A stretch of 34,573 nt of DNA from Fibrobacter sp. (GTDB lineage Bacteria > Fibrobacterota > Fibrobacteria > Fibrobacterales > Fibrobacteraceae), in NCBI GenBank assembly GCA_024689485.1, contig JAILDK010000083.1:1-34573 (forward strand), in the 5' to 3' direction. Below the pieces are notes generated by a model. The model was not told the DNA's origin. It saw nothing but the letters and a program-made list of their open reading frames with translations, and did not search any database. The number at the start of each line of letters is the position of its first letter. Positions within the stretch are counted from its first letter, which is position 1. This document shows, piece by piece, positions 29,349 through 34,573 of the stretch. The position numbers and the translations under genes were made by a program.

Positions 29349-29383
29349 ACAAAGGCTTTCCCCAGGGAAAGCCTTTGTTTTTT
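29349..29383 (+). terminator. Rho-independent terminator of icd
   Basis: ACAAAGGCTTTCC-CCAG-GGAAAGCCTTTGTTTTTT (coordinates may be off by 1). Confidence 0.8.
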
Positions 29384-29410
29384 GCGGAATAGATTTATAC
29401 ATTTCAACTT

Positions 29411-29581
29411 ATGAAGGAAAAGATTTTGAACTACATCAAAAGCTTCAACTGGAAGTTTTTGTTTATTTTCGCCGCGGCATGCATTCTGCTCGCGATTCTC
29501 AACAATATCCGTGCCGGAGAAGATCATTCCGTCGAATGGATCGGCACCCAGGAAGTCTTTGAAAAGCCGGAGGGATTCTAA
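29411..29581 (+). CDS. 56-aa single-TM protein of unknown function, coupled to the DoxX/MauE-like gene
   Basis: MKEKILNYIKSFNWKFLFIFAAACILLAILNNIRAGEDHSVEWIGTQEVFEKPEGF*; stop/start overlap TAATG with the next gene. Below the apparent 60-aa ORF-track cutoff; frame checked against the antisense ORF 29345..29527. Confidence 0.75.
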   Translation: MKEKILNYIKSFNWKFLFIFAAACILLAILNNIRAGEDHSVEWIGTQEVFEKPEGF

Positions 29582-30249
29582 TGAAAAAGCATATTCTCTC
29601 CACGATCCTGTTGCTTGTCGCCGCTTTCCTCACCGCGGTCTGCGTCGCCGAAGTCGCCTTCCCGGAATCCTTCCTCACCTTTACCGATTATGAATCTTTA
29701 ATCGAAAAGTTCCCGAAGATCTGGAAGTACAACATCCACGTCGGCATCGGTTCCTTGATCGTTGCGATTTTGCTCGTGGTCCCAGCCTATTTGAAAGACA
29801 AGGAATTCACCATCAAAGGTCTTGAAACGCTGTTCCGCATCGGTATCGGCGGCATGTTCATCTTTGCGAGCCTTTTCAAGATTCAGGACCCGAAGCAGTT
29901 CGCCATTCTCGTGGCACAGTACCAGTTCTTGCCGGACTTTGTGAACAATTTCTTTGCCCTGGTCTATCCGCAATTTGAATTCTGGTTTGGCCTTGCGCTC
30001 ATCGTGACGCCGTTTACAAAGGAATGTTCCCTGGCGATTTTCGGCATGTTCGTAAGCTTTATCATCGCTCTTATCTGGGCGCTTGCCCTAGACCTCGGCA
30101 TCACCTGCGGATGCTTTGAACTCGAAGGGGCGCAGAGCAAGAGCGAAACGTGGACAGCCCTGATTCGAGATTTGATTCTCATCGGACCGACCTTCTGGCT
30201 CACGCTCCGTCCAAACAAGAGCCTGATCGGCCTCTGGCGTTCGAAGTAA
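29581..30249 (+). CDS. DoxX / MauE-like membrane protein
   Basis: 222 aa, four or more TMs; RIGIGGMFIFASLFKIQDPKQFAILVAQYQFLP, FWFGLALIVTPF, ITCGCFELEG. Confidence 0.75.
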   Translation: MKKHILSTILLLVAAFLTAVCVAEVAFPESFLTFTDYESLIEKFPKIWKYNIHVGIGSLIVAILLVVPAYLKDKEFTIKGLETLFRIGIGGMFIFASLFKIQDPKQFAILVAQYQFLPDFVNNFFALVYPQFEFWFGLALIVTPFTKECSLAIFGMFVSFIIALIWALALDLGITCGCFELEGAQSKSETWTALIRDLILIGPTFWLTLRPNKSLIGLWRSK

Positions 30250-30251
30250 GA

Positions 30252-30965
30252 TTAAAACGGCAAAACGCCTAAATCTAAATCACCGGTTCTCACTTTCGCA
30301 AGGATTTCGAGACCGGTGATTTTTTGCATCATACGGATGTTGTCGTCTTCCATTTCCCTATTGCCGCTGTCGCCGTAGCGGTTCACCACAATTCCGCGGA
30401 CTGAAAGTCCCCGGCTTCTGGCATATTCCACGGTCAAAACGCAGGAATTGATCGAGCCTAAGGCGGCCGTGGTGACGATCAAAAGCGGTAGGTTCACCGT
30501 TTTCATGATGTCTTCTAGGAAGATCTTTTTTCCGCAGGAATTGCCGTTTGCGTCCACGTCGTCGCGGATCGGGCAGATGATTCCACCGCTCCCTTCTACA
30601 AGCACAAAAGAATGCCGTTCTGCGGCCTTTTTAAAGTCCGACGCAACTCGGGACAGCTCTACCGGATTTCCCTCTTTGCGGGCCGCTAAATGCGGAGAAA
30701 CCGCTTCCTTGTAAACGTAGCTCACCAGTTCTTCTTGGGAGTCCGAAAGGCCCGCGAAGCGCTTCACATAGTCTGCGTCGCCCGCAACCCAGGTTCCATT
30801 CCGCAGTTCTGCACCGCTGAGCGCGGCCTTGTAGTAGCCAGCGTCCACGCCGGAGTCTCGCCATTTTTTCACGAGAAGTGCCGTGATAAAAGTCTTGCCG
30901 ACATCCGTGCCGGTCGCCGTCACAAAGTAACCCTTCGAATTCAAACAACCGTTCGACATTTTCAC
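30252..30965 (-). CDS. bioD: Dethiobiotin synthetase
   Basis: 237 aa; GYFVTATGTDVGKTFITALLVKKW, LVEGSGGIICPI, LPLLIVTTAALGSINSCVLTVEYARSRGL. Confidence 0.92.
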   Translation of the reverse strand: MKMSNGCLNSKGYFVTATGTDVGKTFITALLVKKWRDSGVDAGYYKAALSGAELRNGTWVAGDADYVKRFAGLSDSQEELVSYVYKEAVSPHLAARKEGNPVELSRVASDFKKAAERHSFVLVEGSGGIICPIRDDVDANGNSCGKKIFLEDIMKTVNLPLLIVTTAALGSINSCVLTVEYARSRGLSVRGIVVNRYGDSGNREMEDDNIRMMQKITGLEILAKVRTGDLDLGVLPF

Positions 30966-32185
30966 CTCATCTTTTGAATCGTTTGCGCAATCTTTTGGGC
31001 GGCAAGTTCCAAGTCTTCTGTCGAAAGGCTCGCCATCAAGCTGGCCCGTAAGCGGGCACTGCCCTTTTGCACGGTGGGATAGCGGATCGCCGGAATCAGA
31101 ATTCCCTGCCTCTGAAGTTCCGCCGAAACCTGCAAAGCCTTTTCTTCATCGCCCACGATGATCGGAACGATTGCCGACGGAACACTCGGAACCTTTAGCC
31201 CGGCCTGTTGCAAAGCCTTGCAAAAAAATTCCACATTCGACTGGAGCTTTTGCACGCGCTCCGGGTGATTTTCCAAATACTGCAAATTGCGGAAAGCCGC
31301 AAAAGCGACCGCCGGAGCCATCGCCGTCGTAAAGATAAAGCTCCGAGCCTTGTTCTTCAAAAATTCAATCAGCTGCTTTTTGCCGGCAACGAATCCCCCT
31401 TCGCAGGCGATCGCCTTGCTCAAGGTTCCCACCGTCACATCGGCGTGTTCACAGCCAAAATGTTCCGCAAGACCGCGGCCCGTTCTGCCGACAACGCCTG
31501 TCGCATGCGCTTCGTCGATCATCAGCAGCAAGGAATTTTCCTTTGCAATTTTCAACAGTTCGGGAAGGTTCGCCAGGTCGCCGTCCATGCTGAACACGGC
31601 ATCGGTCACAATCATTCCGCGGACTTTTTCTGCCGCATTTTCGCCGAGCTTTTGACCGTTTACATTTACCGCTTCCGCGATTTTGGATCTTAAATTTTCG
31701 AGATCGTTGTGCTTGTAAACGTAGCACTTGGCGCGGGAAAGGCGGATGCCGTCGATGATGCTTGCGTGGTTCAGTTCATCACTAAAGATGATGTCGTTTT
31801 TGGTGCAGAGAGCAGAAATCGTTCCGACGTTTGCCATGTAGCCCGTGCCGAACGTGATCGCCGCTTCTTCGCCTTTGAACTTTGCAATTTCTTCTTCGAG
31901 TTGCAAATGGGGCGTCTTGTTTCCGGTCGTGAGACGTGCGCCTCCGCTGCCCGTGCCCCATTTGAGAACGGCGTTTGCCATCGCTTCTTTCAGCTCTGGA
32001 ATGTTAGCGAGGTCGAGGTAAGAATTCGACGCCAAGAGCATCAAGTTTTGCGAAGGTTCCCCTGCCGTTTCGGCGAGCTGAACACGGTTCGTTTCGGGGG
32101 TCGTCATGTGCCGTAAAGATCGATAAGTATGCGCTTTCCGCATCGACTGTAGCACATCGTTTGTAAAATCGTCCAATACGCTCAT
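30962..32185 (-). CDS. bioF: 8-amino-7-oxononanoate synthase family aminotransferase
   Basis: 407 aa; LASNSYLDLANIPELKEA, GTGSGGARLTTGNKTPHLQLEEEIAKFKGEEAAITFGTGYMANVG, DEAHATGVVGRTGRG, VGTLSKAIACEGGFVAG. 4-bp overlap with bioD. Confidence 0.92.
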   Translation of the reverse strand: MSVLDDFTNDVLQSMRKAHTYRSLRHMTTPETNRVQLAETAGEPSQNLMLLASNSYLDLANIPELKEAMANAVLKWGTGSGGARLTTGNKTPHLQLEEEIAKFKGEEAAITFGTGYMANVGTISALCTKNDIIFSDELNHASIIDGIRLSRAKCYVYKHNDLENLRSKIAEAVNVNGQKLGENAAEKVRGMIVTDAVFSMDGDLANLPELLKIAKENSLLLMIDEAHATGVVGRTGRGLAEHFGCEHADVTVGTLSKAIACEGGFVAGKKQLIEFLKNKARSFIFTTAMAPAVAFAAFRNLQYLENHPERVQKLQSNVEFFCKALQQAGLKVPSVPSAIVPIIVGDEEKALQVSAELQRQGILIPAIRYPTVQKGSARLRASLMASLSTEDLELAAQKIAQTIQKMR

Positions 32186-32326
32186 TTTTCGCCTTCTTTT
32201 CGAGCTGCAATATAAAAATTCCCGTCAAAACTCTTATGGACTTTTTGTCCACGGAAACTTCTTTTGTGTGCAAGATCTTCCCCCAAGCCGAACATATTTT
32301 CATTAGAAACACAAAAAGGATTGGGC

Positions 32327-34186
32327 ATGAAAAAGACTCTTCTCTCTACTGTAGCGTTGCTGGCCGCGTTCACCGCTTCCGCAACGGCCGCCCCTTTCGC
32401 AGAGGGCGGTGCAAAATTCGTCGGCAACATCACCACGAGCGGTCAAATCCGCGACGACATGGGAACCTATTGGAACCAGATTACAGCCGAAAACGGTTGT
32501 AAATGGGGCTCCATTCATTCCGTGGACAACAGCGGCAACAGTAAATTCGCCTGGGACAATTACGACAAATGTGAAAGTGCCTACAACTGGGCAAAGGAAC
32601 AGCCCGGCAAGCGTCATTTTAAGTTCCACGCGCTCGTCTGGGGATCCCAATATCCGAACTTCCTCTGCAAAAAGAAAAATCCAAGCATTACCGTCGAACA
32701 GACCAAGCGTTACATCACCGAATGGTTCGACGCAGTCGCCCAAAAGTTCCCTGACCTCGAATATATCGACGTGGTGAACGAAGCAATTTGGGCCGGCGAC
32801 AATTATCATTCCGGTTACGGCAAACCCGCTGCCGGTGCAGAAGGCCGCAGCACCGATGACACGGAATGCGGTGGCTCTTACATTATCGAAGCCTTGGGCG
32901 GCGACCAAATTGTGAATGGCAAGCACCAGTACAACTTTATCACGAACGCCTTCAAGATGGCGCGTGAACGCTGGCCGAAAGCCGTTTTGATTTACAACGA
33001 TTACAACACGCTCTCCTGGCAAAAAGACGAAGGTATTGAACTTATCCAGACCATTGTCAAAAACGGCGCACCGGTCGATGCCTACGGCCAACAGGCTCAC
33101 GACTGCAAAGGCATGAGCAAGGAAACCTTCGAAAGCCGCATGACCGAAGTCCATCAAAAGACAGGACTTCCGCTGTTCATCACAGAATACGACATCAGCG
33201 AAGCCGATGATACCAAGCAGAAGAACGACTACGCAAACCAGATTCCCTTTATGTGGGAAACGGAATGGGTCGCAGGCATCACCATTTGGGGATACATCAA
33301 CGGCGCCACTTGGGCATCTAACACGGGCCTAATCGATAACGGCAGAGACCGCGCCGCAATGACCTGGCTCAAGGAATATTTTGCCAAGAATCTGGACAAG
33401 GGTAAAAACACCACCGGACTCGGCGGAGGCGTGCTCATCGATCCAGTTCCGCAGACCGCATTTAAAACCCACACGATTCCGGGCAAAATCGAAGCCGAAG
33501 ACTTTGACGTCCCGGGCGTCGGCACGGGCAACGAAGGCTATAACGAAAGCGATACCGAAAACCACGGCGACAGCGAATACCGCAGCGGAGAAGGCGTTGA
33601 CCTTTACGCCAAAGCGACCGGAGTCGTCGTCGGCTACAACGCCAAGGGCGAATGGCTAGATTACACCATTAACGTCACCGAATCCGGCGATTATACCTTG
33701 TTTGCCGCCGTCGCATCGGCAAGCGAAGGCTCTTCGCTCCTGTTCCAACTGGACGGAGTTGATTTGACGGATACCATCTTGGTTCCGGCAGCCACTGAGG
33801 GCGAAGAAAACTACGACGACTACAACAAGGTCAGCGCCAATGTTTCGCTCACCGCAGGCACGCATATTCTCAAGATGAAAGTGATCAACACCTGGTTCGA
33901 CATCGACTACTTCACCTTGGTAAAGGGTACAGATGCGACCGACCCGGAACCGATCACCTATGAATCCACCACGGGCATCGCTCAGAACTTGAACTTTGAC
34001 GTTCAAAAACTTCAGGACTATCACGTTTTGAATTCGCTAGGCATGCGCATCGGAACGATTTCCGCTTACGGATTCTCTGCAGCGATCGACATGCTCCAAG
34101 GCTCTAGCCAGCTGAAGCAATCGGGCGTGTATTATCTGAAAAACCGTGCGACAGGCGCAACGCAAAGCGTTCGCATTGTCCGCTAA
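32327..34186 (+). CDS. Secreted endo-1,4-beta-xylanase: GH10 + CBM6 + T9SS-like C-terminal domain
   Basis: MKKTLLSTVALLAAFTASATAAPFAEG signal; HALVWGSQYPNFL, YIDVVNEAIW (acid/base), LFITEYDI (nucleophile); CBM6 IPGKIEAEDFD...GEWLDYTINVTESGDYTL...FDIDYFTLV; C-terminus SGVYYLKNRATGATQSVRIVR. Confidence 0.92.
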   Translation: MKKTLLSTVALLAAFTASATAAPFAEGGAKFVGNITTSGQIRDDMGTYWNQITAENGCKWGSIHSVDNSGNSKFAWDNYDKCESAYNWAKEQPGKRHFKFHALVWGSQYPNFLCKKKNPSITVEQTKRYITEWFDAVAQKFPDLEYIDVVNEAIWAGDNYHSGYGKPAAGAEGRSTDDTECGGSYIIEALGGDQIVNGKHQYNFITNAFKMARERWPKAVLIYNDYNTLSWQKDEGIELIQTIVKNGAPVDAYGQQAHDCKGMSKETFESRMTEVHQKTGLPLFITEYDISEADDTKQKNDYANQIPFMWETEWVAGITIWGYINGATWASNTGLIDNGRDRAAMTWLKEYFAKNLDKGKNTTGLGGGVLIDPVPQTAFKTHTIPGKIEAEDFDVPGVGTGNEGYNESDTENHGDSEYRSGEGVDLYAKATGVVVGYNAKGEWLDYTINVTESGDYTLFAAVASASEGSSLLFQLDGVDLTDTILVPAATEGEENYDDYNKVSANVSLTAGTHILKMKVINTWFDIDYFTLVKGTDATDPEPITYESTTGIAQNLNFDVQKLQDYHVLNSLGMRIGTISAYGFSAAIDMLQGSSQLKQSGVYYLKNRATGATQSVRIVR

Positions 34187-34573
34187 CTAAACTTCGACCA
34201 GTACCTTCTGCTGTTGAAGGTACTGAATGCATTCTTCGGCGGAAGCTTTCCTCGAATCAAAGAGGAAAATGCGACCGCCGTTTTCGTCGTTCATCTCTTT
34301 CATTTTCATGATGCGCACATAGCCGAGCCTTTTGCTTGCTACGTAGCCCGTCACATAATTCGGATCGTCGCTAATGCAGAATTCCGCGACCATGCCCGGA
34401 GCGTTCGCCACCTTTGTCGCAAGGACAATCGCCTCGTTAAAGTGGTTCTTTTTTCCGTCCACTTCGCTGGAATGCAAAGCGTCCATGTAAGTTGCACGCA
34501 CACCGCGCTCTTTGTCCGGTTCCAAACGCGTTCCCGTGGCAATGTCGTAAAGCATCGCGCCGCGCATCGGGAA
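34187..34573 (-). CDS. bioW: 6-carboxyhexanoate-CoA ligase (pimeloyl-CoA synthetase), C-terminal part; runs off the right edge
   Basis: RGAMLYDIATGTRLEPDKERGVRATYMD...NHFNEAIVLATKVANAPGMVAEFCISDDPNYVTGYVASKRLGYVRIMKMKEMNDENGGRIFLFD resembles remembered BioW sequences (RGAVLFDI...KGVRVSRMD...ALALASKV...VVAELCWSDDPDYITGYVAGKKMGYQRI). Confidence 0.88.
   Translation of the reverse strand, partial: FPMRGAMLYDIATGTRLEPDKERGVRATYMDALHSSEVDGKKNHFNEAIVLATKVANAPGMVAEFCISDDPNYVTGYVASKRLGYVRIMKMKEMNDENGGRIFLFDSRKASAEECIQYLQQQKVLVEV

Noticed and set aside
29411-29581. Apparent frameshift in the 56-aa ORF on first reading (4 versus 5 T's)
   Set aside because: The antisense ORF 29345..29527 (GENKQKLPVEAF) and the start of ORF 29511..29693 both require 5 T's and ATG at 29411, so the ORF is intact.

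Overview
The window looks like a chromosomal segment of a Fibrobacter-like, polysaccharide-degrading bacterium. Supporting signs are a T9SS-type C-terminal domain, a GH10+CBM6 xylanase, and a 'GLSVRCVKD' tail like that of the Fibrobacter paralogous domain. Coding density is high. From left to right I read: a partial TonB-dependent receptor (-, GTG start); a beta-helical carbohydrate-binding lipoprotein (+); a GGDEF protein (-); a large secreted T9SS-type cargo (-); a YeiH-family transporter with a LysR regulator and a small frameshifted membrane ORF (-); a D-lactate dehydrogenase (+) bracketed by palindromic, heptad-phased repeats; a SulP-STAS transporter (-); a HAD phosphatase (-); rsmE (+); rnhB and purN (-); a cytosolic GH116-like glycosidase (+); the operon scpB-mutS-HD-PP2C (-); ilvD (+); monomeric icd (+); a small membrane ORF coupled to a DoxX/MauE-like protein (+); and biotin genes bioD, bioF and partial bioW (-) split by the GH10 xylanase (+). 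I did not find an obvious new defence or mobile system. The most interesting signals are: (1) a ~30-aa C-terminal tail shared by the SulP transporter and a small ORF downstream of yeiH, the latter interrupted at a T10 homopolymer; (2) a degraded duplicate of the yeiH 3' end 2.9 kb away; (3) two matching ATAAC-N5/6-GTTAT palindromes at the LysR start and the yeiH leader; (4) an expanding 64-65 bp hairpin repeat flanking the ldh gene; (5) the xylanase inside the biotin locus. All calls are from reading the sequence and supplied ORFs; no searches were run.
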